A DNA stretch of 64,000 nt, taken from an uncultured Bacteroidales bacterium. Lineage in GTDB: Bacteria; Bacteroidota; Bacteroidia; Bacteroidales; UBA932. Location: positions 51,688 to 115,687 of the forward strand of contig ONOQ01000004.1 of NCBI GenBank assembly GCA_900319485.1. Reading direction: 5' to 3'. How positions within the stretch are numbered: the stretch's first letter is position 1; the number at the start of each line of letters is the position of its first letter. Positions 52,642-61,402 of the stretch are shown piece after piece. The notes under the pieces were generated by a model that worked only from the letters and a program-made list of their open reading frames with translations, was not told the origin of the DNA and made no database searches. Made by a program: the position numbers and the translations under genes.

Positions 52642-52780
52642 ATTCTTGTATATCAACCACTTAACCTCCACTAATTTCCGCTTTCGTTGCCCAGGCCGCT
52701 GCGGAAGGTATTGATGGGGCAGTGTTGCAGGTCAAGACAGTGCTACTGAACTTCCATGGCGGAAATCGGCAAAAAATAGT

Positions 52781-52788
52781 TATCTTTG
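52781..52788 (+). promoter_or_regulatory. -7 box of the pheS operon
   Basis: TATCTTTG is a full TAnnTTTG match, 22 bases before the pheS ATG at 52811. Confidence 0.55.
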
Positions 52789-52810
52789 TAAGTTATAAGA
52801 AAGATAAGCA

Positions 52811-53845
52811 ATGAAAGAAGCCATTGAAAGAATATTCAAAGAGCTGGAGGAGCTGAAGGCCACCAGCCAGAAAGAGGCAGAAGAAGCCCGTATACGTTTC
52901 CTTGGAAAGAAAGGTGAAATCACCGCCCTTATGGACGAGTTCCGTAACATTGCCCCGGAACTCAAGAGGGAGTACGGCAAGCGGCTCAATGAACTCAAGC
53001 AGTACACAATTGCAAAGATAGATGAACTGAAGGCTGCCGCAGAGACTGCAGCCGTGGCCGATGCCCCCAAGGAGGACCTTTCAATGCCAGGAGATGCTTT
53101 CCCGCTGGGATCGCGTCATCCCGTTTCTATTGTCCGTCAGCAGATTGTGGATATCTTCCGCAAGTTTGGATATGATGTGGCCGAGGGCCCTGAGATTGAG
53201 GACGACTACCACGTGTTCGAGGCCCTGAACTTCCCGCCCAACCACCCTGCCCGTGAGATGCAGGACACCTTCTTCGTGAGCACCGGCCACCTGAATCCGC
53301 TCCTTCTCCGCACCCACACGTCTTCCGTGCAGGTGCGCACCATGGAAACCCAGCCGCTGCCCATCCGCGTGGTGTGCCCCGGCCGCGTTTTCCGCAATGA
53401 GGCAATATCGGCCCGTGCCCACTGCATCTTCCATCAGGTGGAGGGTCTGTACATTGACAAGGACGTCACGTTCGCAGACCTGAAGCAGGCCATCCTGCTG
53501 TTTGCCCGTGAGATGTTCGGGGCCGATACCCAGATCCGTATGAGGCCTTCATATTTCCCGTTCACGGAGCCTTCCGCAGAGGTTGACGTTTCCTGCAACA
53601 TCTGCAAGGGAAAGGGCTGCAACATCTGCAAAGGCACCGGCTGGCTGGAGATCATGGGCTGCGGCATGGTGGATCCCAACGTTCTCAAGGCCAGCGGAAT
53701 TGATCCTTCCCAGTACTCCGGATTCGCATTTGGCATGGGTGTGGAGCGTATCGCAATGCTCAAGTGGCAGGTCAATGACCTCCGCCACTACTTCGAGAAC
53801 GATATGCGCTTCCTCTCGGAATTCGCCACCGCCACGGAAGTGTAG
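52811..53845 (+). CDS. pheS: Phenylalanine-tRNA ligase alpha subunit
   Basis: The catalytic subunit of PheRS, 344 residues and of normal length. An N-terminal coiled-coil arm spans about 1-85. Class II synthetase motifs follow: FPLGSRHPVSIVRQQIVDIF, the motif 2 region VQVRTMETQPLPIRVVCPGRVFRNE, and motif 3 near GFAFGMGVERIAMLKW. The insert CNICKGKGCNICKGTGW has four cysteines in a zinc-ribbon-like arrangement, as in several non-proteobacterial PheS. The beta subunit gene is not adjacent. Three O-acetylation-type genes follow with gaps or overlaps of only a few bases, an unusual partner set for a synthetase. Confidence 0.97.
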   Translation: MKEAIERIFKELEELKATSQKEAEEARIRFLGKKGEITALMDEFRNIAPELKREYGKRLNELKQYTIAKIDELKAAAETAAVADAPKEDLSMPGDAFPLGSRHPVSIVRQQIVDIFRKFGYDVAEGPEIEDDYHVFEALNFPPNHPAREMQDTFFVSTGHLNPLLLRTHTSSVQVRTMETQPLPIRVVCPGRVFRNEAISARAHCIFHQVEGLYIDKDVTFADLKQAILLFAREMFGADTQIRMRPSYFPFTEPSAEVDVSCNICKGKGCNICKGTGWLEIMGCGMVDPNVLKASGIDPSQYSGFAFGMGVERIAMLKWQVNDLRHYFENDMRFLSEFATATEV

Positions 53846-53848
53846 TCC

Positions 53849-55231
53849 GTGAAAGCCCGTCAGGTACTCATATTCCTTCTCAGCGTTTTCGCCGCCCTGG
53901 GCGTGCTGTGGCTGGTTATGCCGGCCGACGGCATCGCCGCCGGGCCTCTTACCCTGCGTTTTTCCAATATGCAGGCAACGCTGAGGGATGCAAATGAGAC
54001 CAAGGTGGACGTAGACTCCGTCCTGAATGCCGTTGAGGCCCGTTTCAAGATGAAGCAGGACACCCTGGAGTACTACAGGCAGTTTTTCACGGAAAACCCG
54101 GACCGAATCTATCTTCCCGGTGATGACATTACGTTCTTCGATCCCGTTTTCAAGGATTTTGAGAAAGAAGGCCTCAGCCGTGTAGTCCACTACGGAGACT
54201 CCCAGATAGAACTTGACCGCATTTCCCAGGACCTCCGCCAGGACCTCCAGGCAAGGTTCGGAGGGAGCGGCACCGGCCTTTTCCCGGCCCTCAGCAACGT
54301 TCCGTCGGCCAGCATCTCCAAGACGGCCAGCGGCGGCTTTGTCCAGTACACAATGTACGGAGACTCAACCACAATGCGCGCCGGTCACAGCCGCTACGGC
54401 ATCCTGGCCCAGGTGGTAACCCTCACAGGCGGCGGCACCGTCACCCTTCGCTCCACCAGCAACAAAAACGCCCGTGAGAGGGTGCACAGTTTTGAATCCG
54501 TCACCGTCCTCTACGGCCGTCCCAGCGGCGGTTTCTCCGTAAGAGCGGTCTCGGACACCCTCAGACCCACCCCCGTAGAAGAAGTAGGGGAGAGCGGCCT
54601 CCGCAAGGTCACCTGGCACTTTGGCCGGCCCGTCCAGAAAGCAGTTCTCCGCTTCAGCGGCAACGCGGAGATTTATGGAATATCGGCCGATCCAGACTCC
54701 GGCGTCCAGGTGGACAACATCCCCCTCAGGGGCTGCTCGGGCACCATTTTCACCCGTATCAGCAAGCCTCTTATGGCCGATTGTATGGCAATGATGGACG
54801 CCCGCCTCATCATCCTCCAGTTTGGCGGAAACTATATGCCAGTAGTCCGTAATACCAAGGTCATCGAGCAGTATCAGGAGCAGATAGAGGCCCAGATCCG
54901 GTATTTCAAGGAGGTGGCCCCGGAGGCCCGCATCCTCTTTATCGGCCCGTCCGATATGGGAAAGAGCGTTGGGGGCCGCATTGTCACCTGGCCCCGCCTC
55001 CCTGAACTTGTTGATTCCCTCAAGTCGACGTCCCTTAGAAACGGCGCCGCCTACTGGGACCTCTTCCGCATGATGGGAGGTGAAAACTCCATGGGTCAGT
55101 GGGTTAAGCACAATCCCCCCTACGCCGGGCCTGATTACATCCACTTCACCCCCGCCGGCGCGCAGAAGGTTGGAGACGCCCTCTCCAACTCCCTCCTTAC
55201 CTATTACGATTATTACCGCCTGGTCAAGTGA
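53849..55231 (+). CDS. SGNH/GDSL hydrolase-like exported protein 1
   Basis: A 460-residue protein beginning at GTG, 3 bp after pheS. The N-terminal hydrophobic segment (QVLIFLLSVFAALGVLWLVM) is probably an uncleaved anchor. The SGNH nucleophile block is VVHYGDSQIE, and the late catalytic block is DYIHFTPAGAQKVGD, giving Asp and His. A beta-rich insert sits between them (about 165-290), as in periplasmic O-acetyl transferases and esterases. The order SGNH, SGNH, MBOAT matches O-acetylation modules in which an MBOAT protein exports acetyl groups and SGNH proteins place or remove them on a polysaccharide. Direct substrate is unknown. Confidence 0.82.
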   Translation: MKARQVLIFLLSVFAALGVLWLVMPADGIAAGPLTLRFSNMQATLRDANETKVDVDSVLNAVEARFKMKQDTLEYYRQFFTENPDRIYLPGDDITFFDPVFKDFEKEGLSRVVHYGDSQIELDRISQDLRQDLQARFGGSGTGLFPALSNVPSASISKTASGGFVQYTMYGDSTTMRAGHSRYGILAQVVTLTGGGTVTLRSTSNKNARERVHSFESVTVLYGRPSGGFSVRAVSDTLRPTPVEEVGESGLRKVTWHFGRPVQKAVLRFSGNAEIYGISADPDSGVQVDNIPLRGCSGTIFTRISKPLMADCMAMMDARLIILQFGGNYMPVVRNTKVIEQYQEQIEAQIRYFKEVAPEARILFIGPSDMGKSVGGRIVTWPRLPELVDSLKSTSLRNGAAYWDLFRMMGGENSMGQWVKHNPPYAGPDYIHFTPAGAQKVGDALSNSLLTYYDYYRLVK

Positions 55232-56385
55232 AGCGCCTCCTCCTTATAGTACTTCTTGCCCTGGCAGTGCCGTGTGCAGCCCAGCGCCCTCCCGTGCTTA
55301 TCCAGCGCGGACTTGAGGGAGAATCGGCCTCATTTACCGCCTTCAGGCAAAAACTTGACTCCCTGGTGCATTGGGGCACCGGAGACGTAAGGGTCCTCCA
55401 CGTTGGCGGCTCCCACGTCCAGGGCGGCACCTGGAGTGACCGTCTCCGCACCCGCTTCCTCTCCCTCAGATACGGCCTGGATGGCGGCAGGGGCCTGGTT
55501 TTCCCATTTGCGGCGGCCCTCACCAACACCCCCGTCAGTTACACAACCTCCTACTCCGGCCTCTGGGAATCCCATAATTGCATAAAGGCCGATGGCTCCG
55601 ACCTCGGCCTCACCGGCATTGCCGCGGAGGTTAAGGACACCGCCTCCCGCGTAGCCGTGGACCTTGCCCGTAACGGCGGCCCCGTGCTCCGCCAGAGTTA
55701 CGCCTTCAACCGCGTGGACGTCCTTGGGGAAGGGGAGATGGAGCCAGTCCTGTTGCTTCAGGGCCGGGATACGGTGTACGGCGTTACCTCCCACCAGTAC
55801 ACGCACTTCGACCTCCCTTATTACACGGACTGGCTGCAACTCTTCTTTAAAGGAGAGGGCCGATACACCCTCCGCGGCCTCTACCTTGACCGCACCGGCG
55901 GCGGCTTCACCTACAACGAGGCCGGAATCAACGGCGCCTCCACCTCCTCCTGGGCAAAGTGCTCCCACTGGGCCGAGGACCTTTCCCGCGTGATGCCGGA
56001 CCTTGTGATATTCTCAATCGGCATCAACGATATCCAGGGCCACGATTTCGATCCTCGCCGATTCAAGGAAAACTACCGCTTCCTCCTCCGCCAGGTGCGG
56101 GACGTGAATCCCCGCTGCGCCGTGCTCTTTTCCGGCATCAACGACAGTTATTACAAGGGGAAGCACGTGAACCCGCATACCCCGGACGTTGAAAAGGCCT
56201 TCCGTGAATTGGCATCCGAATTTGACGGTGTGTTCTGGGATATGTATGAGGTTATGGGCGGCTACGGCTCCTCCGACGCCTGGAAAGAGGCCGGCCTTAT
56301 GCAGGGGGACAGAGTCCATTTCACCCCCGCCGGCTACCGCCTAATCGGGGACCTTCTTTTTGACGCAATAATGGAGTACAGATGA
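55228..56385 (+). CDS. SGNH hydrolase-like secreted protein 2
   Basis: A 385-residue secreted protein starting at GTG, which overlaps the previous stop by 4 bp. The signal peptide is MKRLLLIVLLALAVPCAAQ. The nucleophile block reads VLHVGGSHVQGGTW: the Ser is kept but the Asp of GDS is Gly. Further blocks are FSIGINDIQGHDF and the catalytic DRVHFTPAGYRLIGD. The catalytic triad could therefore still be intact. It is homologous in layout to SGNH 1 and probably works beside it on the same glycan. The ATG of the MBOAT gene overlaps its stop (ATGA). Confidence 0.83.
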   Translation: MKRLLLIVLLALAVPCAAQRPPVLIQRGLEGESASFTAFRQKLDSLVHWGTGDVRVLHVGGSHVQGGTWSDRLRTRFLSLRYGLDGGRGLVFPFAAALTNTPVSYTTSYSGLWESHNCIKADGSDLGLTGIAAEVKDTASRVAVDLARNGGPVLRQSYAFNRVDVLGEGEMEPVLLLQGRDTVYGVTSHQYTHFDLPYYTDWLQLFFKGEGRYTLRGLYLDRTGGGFTYNEAGINGASTSSWAKCSHWAEDLSRVMPDLVIFSIGINDIQGHDFDPRRFKENYRFLLRQVRDVNPRCAVLFSGINDSYYKGKHVNPHTPDVEKAFRELASEFDGVFWDMYEVMGGYGSSDAWKEAGLMQGDRVHFTPAGYRLIGDLLFDAIMEYR

Positions 56386-58289
56386 CCCTCCTGGACATCA
56401 TACGGGACTTTGCCGTGAGCCTGTTCTCTTTTGACCAGGCCCATCCGCTGCTGTTCACCCAGTTCTACTTCTGGGCATTCTTCGCGCTGGTGTTTGCGGT
56501 GTTTTCCCTGTTCCACAGCAAGGTCCTCCTCCGTAACGGTTTCCTCTTTGCTGTGTCCCTGTTCTTCTATTACAAGACAAGCGGCGTGTTCCTGGCGCTC
56601 CTTGTATTTGTGATAGTTTACAACTACTTTGCGGCAAAGGGACTGTATCGGCTTAAGAAAGAAGGCTGGAGACGGGCTCTGACGGCGGTAAGCGTTGTGA
56701 TAGACCTTGGAGTTCTGGCCTATTTCAAGTACGCGTACTTCATAACGGACTTCGTGAACAACCTCCTCGGGCTTTCCATTGAGGTCCACGACGTCCTTGG
56801 GGAGTTCCTGAACGCCCTCACGGGCACGTCCCTTTTCCGCGTAGACGCTATCATCCTCCCGGTTGGAATCTCCTTCTTCACCTTCCAGGCGGTGAGTTAC
56901 ATAGTGGACGTAAAACGCCGGAAGATTGCCCCGGTCCAGAACTTCCTGGACTTTGGCTTCTACCTCAGTTTCTTCCCGCAACTGGTTGCCGGCCCCATCG
57001 TCCGCGCCGTGGAGTTCGTAGAGCAACTCCACAAGCCCTATAACCTCTCCCGCAGGTGGTTCGGAATAGCCATCTTCTGGATAATGAACGGCCTCCTTAA
57101 GAAGTTAATTCTGGCCGATTACATGGCGGTAAATTTTGCGGACCGCGTCTTCGAGAACCCGCTCCTTTACAGCGGCTTTGAGAATTTATCGGCCCTCTTC
57201 TGCTATTCCCTGCAGGTTTATGCCGATTTCTCCGGCTACACTGACATTGCAACGGGCGTAGCGATGCTCATGGGCTTTTACCTTCCCAAGAACTTCAATT
57301 CACCATATAAAGCACCTAATACGCAGGACTTCTGGCGCCGCTGGCATATGACCCTGAGCCGCTGGCTGCGTGACTACCTCTATATTCCCCTCGGCGGCAA
57401 CAGAAACGCTTCTGCTGGCACTTTCATCATCATTGCGGCAATTGCGGTGATAGGCAGTTTCCTCAGCGGTTCCTGGTGGGTTGCGGCGGCCGTGGCGGCC
57501 CTTGCGGCTGGTATCGGCCTCTGGGCCTGGCGTAAACCAGGTGACCGAAAACTCATCACCACCAACATCAACTCCATGAACACCATGCTCCTTGGCGGCC
57601 TCTGGCACGGAGCAAGTTGGAATTTCATGATCTGGGGCGGCCTCAACGGCATAGGGATGGTGATTTATAAGATATGGACCAAGCGCACGATGGGCGTAAA
57701 ACTCCTTATCATCACGCTTGTAACGGCCCTTTGCGGCACGCTTTCCTTCACCCTCCACTATCCCGTGTGGAATATGTTCTTTGTGTGGACTCTCATCATC
57801 CTGGCCGGTACGGCCGTCCGTTTTGTCATTTCGACCGCAGCCCGTAAGGGCGGAGCGGAGAAATCTCCTTCCGTCACGCCCGGCCCCGACCGGGCGTCTC
57901 TCCGGTGGCTCTCCAACGCCTGGGACATCTTCCAGACCTTTGTATTTATCACATTTACCCGCCTGTTCTTCCGCAGTGGCTCCAACCTTGACCCGGCACT
58001 TGCCAACGAGCAGGCCTGGAACACCGCCAAGAACATGGTGAACCAGATTGGCTCCCACTGGGACATCGGCCTTGTTCCGGCTATGATCCACCAGCACCGC
58101 GCGGTGCTCATCCTTTTTGTGCTGGGAATGCTTATCCACTGGCTCCCGGAGCGCTTCAAGAGGCGTTATCGCATTACCTTCAGCGCCCTCCCGCTGCCTG
58201 TCATGGCCCTTGTTGTGGTCCTTATCGTGATTTTCTTCTACCAGTTCATCACCGCGGACCTCCAGTCCTTCATCTACTTCCAGTTCTAA
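56382..58289 (+). CDS. MBOAT-family O-acyltransferase with in-frame repeat insert
   Basis: A 635-residue membrane-bound O-acyltransferase (AlgI/DltB/PatA-like), which passes acyl, usually acetyl, groups across the membrane for O-acetylation of exported glycans. About 11-12 helices are visible. Conserved motifs include FFPQLVAGPIVRAVEF, a QDFWRRWHMTLSRWLRDYLYIPLGGN block, and the catalytic His in LLGGLWHGASWNFMIWGGLNG. The stretch at about residues 483-506 (ISTAARKGGAEKSPSVTPGPDRA) is unlike the surrounding membrane protein and is encoded by palindromic repeat DNA. It sits in a loop before the segment WDIFQTFVFITFTRLFFRS. It is the fourth and last gene of the pheS operon. Confidence 0.92.
   Translation: MTLLDIIRDFAVSLFSFDQAHPLLFTQFYFWAFFALVFAVFSLFHSKVLLRNGFLFAVSLFFYYKTSGVFLALLVFVIVYNYFAAKGLYRLKKEGWRRALTAVSVVIDLGVLAYFKYAYFITDFVNNLLGLSIEVHDVLGEFLNALTGTSLFRVDAIILPVGISFFTFQAVSYIVDVKRRKIAPVQNFLDFGFYLSFFPQLVAGPIVRAVEFVEQLHKPYNLSRRWFGIAIFWIMNGLLKKLILADYMAVNFADRVFENPLLYSGFENLSALFCYSLQVYADFSGYTDIATGVAMLMGFYLPKNFNSPYKAPNTQDFWRRWHMTLSRWLRDYLYIPLGGNRNASAGTFIIIAAIAVIGSFLSGSWWVAAAVAALAAGIGLWAWRKPGDRKLITTNINSMNTMLLGGLWHGASWNFMIWGGLNGIGMVIYKIWTKRTMGVKLLIITLVTALCGTLSFTLHYPVWNMFFVWTLIILAGTAVRFVISTAARKGGAEKSPSVTPGPDRASLRWLSNAWDIFQTFVFITFTRLFFRSGSNLDPALANEQAWNTAKNMVNQIGSHWDIGLVPAMIHQHRAVLILFVLGMLIHWLPERFKRRYRITFSALPLPVMALVVVLIVIFFYQFITADLQSFIYFQF
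57828..57896. repeat. Palindromic repeat inserted in the MBOAT coding sequence
   Basis: A 37-bp imperfect palindrome (57828-57864) has nested arms ATTTC/GAAAT, CCGC/GCGG and GCCC/GGGC around the loop GTAA. It is followed by CGCCCGG (57877-57883) pairing with CCGGGCG (57890-57896). The sequence GTCATTTCGACCG...GGAGAAATCTCC resembles, from memory, a dispersed repeat common between genes of Bacteroidota. Here it is in frame inside a gene. Confidence 0.65.
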
Positions 58290-58290
58290 G

Positions 58291-58396
58291 CTGGCGCTTA
58301 AGGTATTAATAATGAGCTATTTATAAATAGTCGGGTGCACTTTGCGGTGCACCCGGGAAGTTGTAACTTGTTGTGTAGCAGCGAACTACGCGCCAG
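58291..58396. repeat. 106-bp palindromic element, copy B
   Basis: It begins CTGGCGC (58291-58297) and ends GCGCCAG (58390-58396), with the central hairpin GGGTGCAC (58333-58340) / GTGCACCC (58347-58354). Length, ends and central stem match the copy at 10566. It fills the space between two convergent genes exactly: 1 bp after the MBOAT stop and 4 bp from the ksgA stop. It may therefore act as a bidirectional 3'-end structure, or it may be a mobile repeat that landed there. Confidence 0.75.
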
Positions 58397-58400
58397 GGGG

Positions 58401-59216
58401 TTATGCTAACAGATTTGTCAGCGCCACAAAATCCTCTACGGAAAGTTGTTCCGGGCGCTGTGTAAAGACGTCCTGCGACAGGAAGGCCGATAATTCTTCG
58501 GCTGTCCAGCCTTCGCGGGTGGCTTTTGCCGCTGCAAGGGGTTTGAGAGGGTTACGCATCATTTTACGGCGCTGGCCGAAGGCCGTTTTAACAACGGTCT
58601 TGAACAGTTTTTCGTCGCAGCCAAGGTCTGTGCGGCCATTGCGGCGCAACCGTATGACGGCACTTTCAACTTTAGGCGGCGGGGCAAAACAGCCGGAGCC
58701 AACGGTAAACAGATACTCTATATCATACCAAGCCTGCAGCAGCACGCTCAGGATGCCGTAGGTTTTGGAACCGGGTTTTTCAGCAATGCGCTCCGCAACT
58801 TCCTTCTGAACCATGCCCACAACCTGAGGAATGTGGTCTTTGTGGTCCAGTACCTTGAAGAAAATCTGGGAAGAGATATTGTAAGGGAAATTGCCAATGA
58901 CGCAGAAGTCTCCGGGGAAGATACGCTCCAGCGGAAGCGTGAGGAAATCGGCCTCCATGAGACGGCCCTGCATTCCCTGAAAGTGCGTGAGAAGATACTC
59001 CACGCTTTCAGTGTCAATCTCTACAAGTTTGAGGTCAAGTTCCGGCCTCTGAAGGAGGTACTGAGTGAGGACCCCCATTCCTGGGCCAACCTCCAGCACG
59101 GGAAAAGGAAATTTCTCGGTTGCGCTTGAAATGGCAAGCGCATCCACGATGCCGCGGGCCACTTTTTGGTCCGTGAGAAAATGCTGCCCAAGGGCTTTTT
59201 TTGCGCGTACTTCCAT
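58401..59216 (-). CDS. rsmA (ksgA): 16S rRNA dimethyladenosine transferase
   Basis: KsgA/RsmA dimethylates two adjacent adenosines in the 3' hairpin of 16S rRNA (A1518/A1519 in E. coli numbering) during small-subunit maturation. It has 271 residues. The start at 59216 gives MEVRAKKALGQHFLTD, the family N-terminus. The SAM-binding motif is VLEVGPGMGVLTQYLL, with the acidic LVEIDTESVEYL. The catalytic motif is GNFPYNISS. The C-terminal domain contains SAVIRLRR and TAFGQRRKMMRNPL. Its ATG overlaps the upstream small membrane protein stop by one base (TAATG), so the two genes are coupled. Confidence 0.97.
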   Translation of the reverse strand: MEVRAKKALGQHFLTDQKVARGIVDALAISSATEKFPFPVLEVGPGMGVLTQYLLQRPELDLKLVEIDTESVEYLLTHFQGMQGRLMEADFLTLPLERIFPGDFCVIGNFPYNISSQIFFKVLDHKDHIPQVVGMVQKEVAERIAEKPGSKTYGILSVLLQAWYDIEYLFTVGSGCFAPPPKVESAVIRLRRNGRTDLGCDEKLFKTVVKTAFGQRRKMMRNPLKPLAAAKATREGWTAEELSAFLSQDVFTQRPEQLSVEDFVALTNLLA

Positions 59217-59539
59217 TAGGCTGCCGAAGCTGCCTTGCGCCTGCGGGAAAGAAGCGCCCACACCGCCCAAACGGCCGTGATGACAAGGCACATGGGCACA
59301 CCCACGGTGAGGATTTCACGCCACATCTGTGCAGCGCCGCCGGTCTCCGAAAGCGCCGTGAAGAAGGGGAACTGCCAGGTGAGTTCTCCGTTTATTATGT
59401 GGTCCACTATAAGCATAACTGAGCCGCCCCAGAGCATGGTTTCCAGGGTTTTCACGGAAGCCGGAACGGGCTTCCTGCTGATTTTGCGGTATGCGGTGGT
59501 GGCGATAGCCTGAACAAGGGGTGCTACAAAACAAGCCAT
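59216..59539 (-). CDS. Small conserved membrane protein upstream of ksgA
   Basis: A 107-residue protein with a short N-terminal hydrophobic segment (ACFVAPLVQAIATTAY), a basic stretch (RKISRKPVP) and two further likely membrane helices (MLWGGSVMLIVDHIIN and VGVPMCLVITAVWAVWALL). It ends RRRKAASAA. No known motif is visible. It is the first gene of the ksgA transcript, 17 bp downstream of a TATCTTTG box, and its stop overlaps the ksgA start by one base. I recall similar small membrane genes in other Bacteroidales but cannot name a family. Confidence 0.75.
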   Translation of the reverse strand: MACFVAPLVQAIATTAYRKISRKPVPASVKTLETMLWGGSVMLIVDHIINGELTWQFPFFTALSETGGAAQMWREILTVGVPMCLVITAVWAVWALLSRRRKAASAA

Positions 59540-59555
59540 AGGTTAAAAGTTTTCC

Positions 59556-59563
59556 CAAAGATA
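59556..59563 (-). promoter_or_regulatory. -7 box of the small membrane gene/ksgA unit
   Basis: The minus strand reads TATCTTTG, a full TAnnTTTG match, 16 bases upstream of the ATG at 59539. It is only 13 bp from the divergent aspS -7 box. Confidence 0.55.
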
Positions 59564-59576
59564 TGCATTTTTTTGC

Positions 59577-59584
59577 TAACTTTG
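59577..59584 (+). promoter_or_regulatory. -7 box of aspS
   Basis: TAACTTTG matches TAnnTTTG, 28 bases before the aspS ATG at 59613. The -33 region of each divergent promoter must overlap the -7 box of the other, so the two may compete. Confidence 0.55.
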
Positions 59585-59612
59585 TAAACTCTGAAAAAAC
59601 TAAACTCAAAAT

Positions 59613-61388
59613 ATGTACAGAACACACACGTGCGGGGAACTCCGCATAGAGAACAAAGGGCAGCAGGTTACCCTGGCCGGTTGGGTCCAGAAAGCCCGCA
59701 AACTTGGCGGAATGACATTCATTGACCTCCGAGACCGCTACGGAATCACCCAACTTGTGGTTGAGGCCGATGCCCCCGCAGAGCTTGTGGAAACCGCCAC
59801 CTCCCTCGGCCGTGAATTCGTGATTCAGGCCATCGGAGAGGTTGTCGAGCGCCAGGCCAAAAACGCCAAGATGCCCACAGGTGACATCGAGATTAAATTA
59901 TCGGCCATAAATATCCTCAACAGGAGCGTCACTCCGCCCTTCACCATTGAAGAAGAATCCGACGGCGGCGAAGACCTCCGTATGAAATACCGTTACCTTG
60001 ACCTCCGCCGCGGTCCGCTCCAGAGGGCCTTGGCCTTAAGGCACAAGGTTGCTCACGAGTGCCGTAACTACCTGGATTCCAAGGGCTTTATGGAGATCGA
60101 GACTCCTTATCTCATCAAGTCCACCCCGGAAGGCGCACGTGACTTTGTGGTTCCTTCACGTATGAACCCCGGTCAGTTCTACGCCCTTCCCCAGAGCCCC
60201 CAGACCTTCAAGCAACTCCTTATGGTGGCCGGCTATGACCGCTACTTCCAGATTGTGCGCTGCTTCCGTGACGAGGACCTCCGCGCAGACCGCCAGCCGG
60301 AATTCACCCAGATAGACTGCGAGATGTCATTTGTGGAGCAGGAAGATGTTCTGAATATGTTCGAGGGTATGATGCGTACGCTGTTCAAGAACGTCCTCGG
60401 CGTAGACATCCCCAACCCTCTCCCGCGTATGAGTTGGTATGATGCCATGGATAACTACGGCTCGGATAAGCCCGATGTTCGCTTCGGCATGAAGATCCAC
60501 GAGATTACCGCCGCCGCAAAGGGCAAGGGCTTCAGCGTTCTTGACGACGCCCAGTATATCGGCGCAATTGCCGTTCCCGGCGCCGCGGAATACACCCGCA
60601 AGCAGATTGACGAACTTACGGAGTGGGTAAAACGCCCTCAGGTAGGCGCCAAGGGCCTCATTTACATAAGGGTTAATGCCGATGGCTCCTTCAAGAGTTC
60701 AATCGACAAATTCTATGGGGCCGATGACCTTGCCGCCATCGCCGCCGCCGCAGAGGCAAAGCCCGGAGACCTCATCCTTGTGATGAGCGGTGCCAAGCGC
60801 AAAACCCAGACAATGCTGGGCGTCCTGCGCCTGGAGATGGGCGGCCGCCTTGGTCTCCGTAACCCCAAGGAGTTCGCACCCCTTTGGATCGTGGACTTCC
60901 CGCTGCTTGAATGGGACGACGAAACCCAGCGTTTCTACGCCATGCACCATCCCTTCACCGCCCCCAAGCCGGAGCACGAAAAATGGTTCTACAGCAACGC
61001 CAAGGAGGACCTTGAACGCGTATGCGCCAACGCCTACGACTTCGTCCTCAACGGCAATGAACTTGGCGGCGGCTCCATCCGTATCCATAATGCCGATATG
61101 CAGAAGCGTATGTTCGAGGTCCTTGGAATCGGCCCTGAAGAGGCCGAGTACAAGTTCGGCTTCATCATCAACGCCTTCAAGTTCGGCGCCCCGCCTCACG
61201 GTGGTCTGGCCTTCGGCTTTGACCGCGTGTGCGCTCTTATGGGCGGTCAGGACACAATCAGGGACTACATTGCCTTCCCCAAGAACAATCAGGGCCGTGA
61301 TGTGATGATAGATTCCCCGTCACAGATAGACCAGGAGCAACTGGACGAACTTCAGATTTCCCTGCGTTCTCCTCAAAACGCTCAGTAA
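59613..61388 (+). CDS. aspS: Aspartate-tRNA ligase
   Basis: Class IIb aspartyl-tRNA synthetase, 591 residues, the usual bacterial length. The N-terminal OB-fold anticodon-binding domain starts [26 protein letters not shown]. The catalytic domain has [67 protein letters not shown] (motif 2 region) and motif 3 [15 protein letters not shown]-type insertion domain spans about 290-420. Whether it is discriminating (Asp only) or also charges tRNA-Asn cannot be decided from sequence alone. It is divergent from the ksgA unit; murB lies 75 bp downstream. Confidence 0.97.
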   Translation: MYRTHTCGELRIENKGQQVTLAGWVQKARKLGGMTFIDLRDRYGITQLVVEADAPAELVETATSLGREFVIQAIGEVVERQAKNAKMPTGDIEIKLSAINILNRSVTPPFTIEEESDGGEDLRMKYRYLDLRRGPLQRALALRHKVAHECRNYLDSKGFMEIETPYLIKSTPEGARDFVVPSRMNPGQFYALPQSPQTFKQLLMVAGYDRYFQIVRCFRDEDLRADRQPEFTQIDCEMSFVEQEDVLNMFEGMMRTLFKNVLGVDIPNPLPRMSWYDAMDNYGSDKPDVRFGMKIHEITAAAKGKGFSVLDDAQYIGAIAVPGAAEYTRKQIDELTEWVKRPQVGAKGLIYIRVNADGSFKSSIDKFYGADDLAAIAAAAEAKPGDLILVMSGAKRKTQTMLGVLRLEMGGRLGLRNPKEFAPLWIVDFPLLEWDDETQRFYAMHHPFTAPKPEHEKWFYSNAKEDLERVCANAYDFVLNGNELGGGSIRIHNADMQKRMFEVLGIGPEEAEYKFGFIINAFKFGAPPHGGLAFGFDRVCALMGGQDTIRDYIAFPKNNQGRDVMIDSPSQIDQEQLDELQISLRSPQNAQ

Positions 61389-61402
61389 CAATTACTTACT
61401 AC

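Larger units (their letters stand above)
52518..52810. other. 293-bp intergenic region between hppA and pheS
   Basis: No gene is seen. The region contains a GCCCCA / TGGGGC pairing (about 52553-52583), a long hairpin at 52596-52641 and the pheS promoter at 52781. It is unusually long for this gene-dense window, and its middle part (52642-52780) has no feature I can name. Confidence 0.5.
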
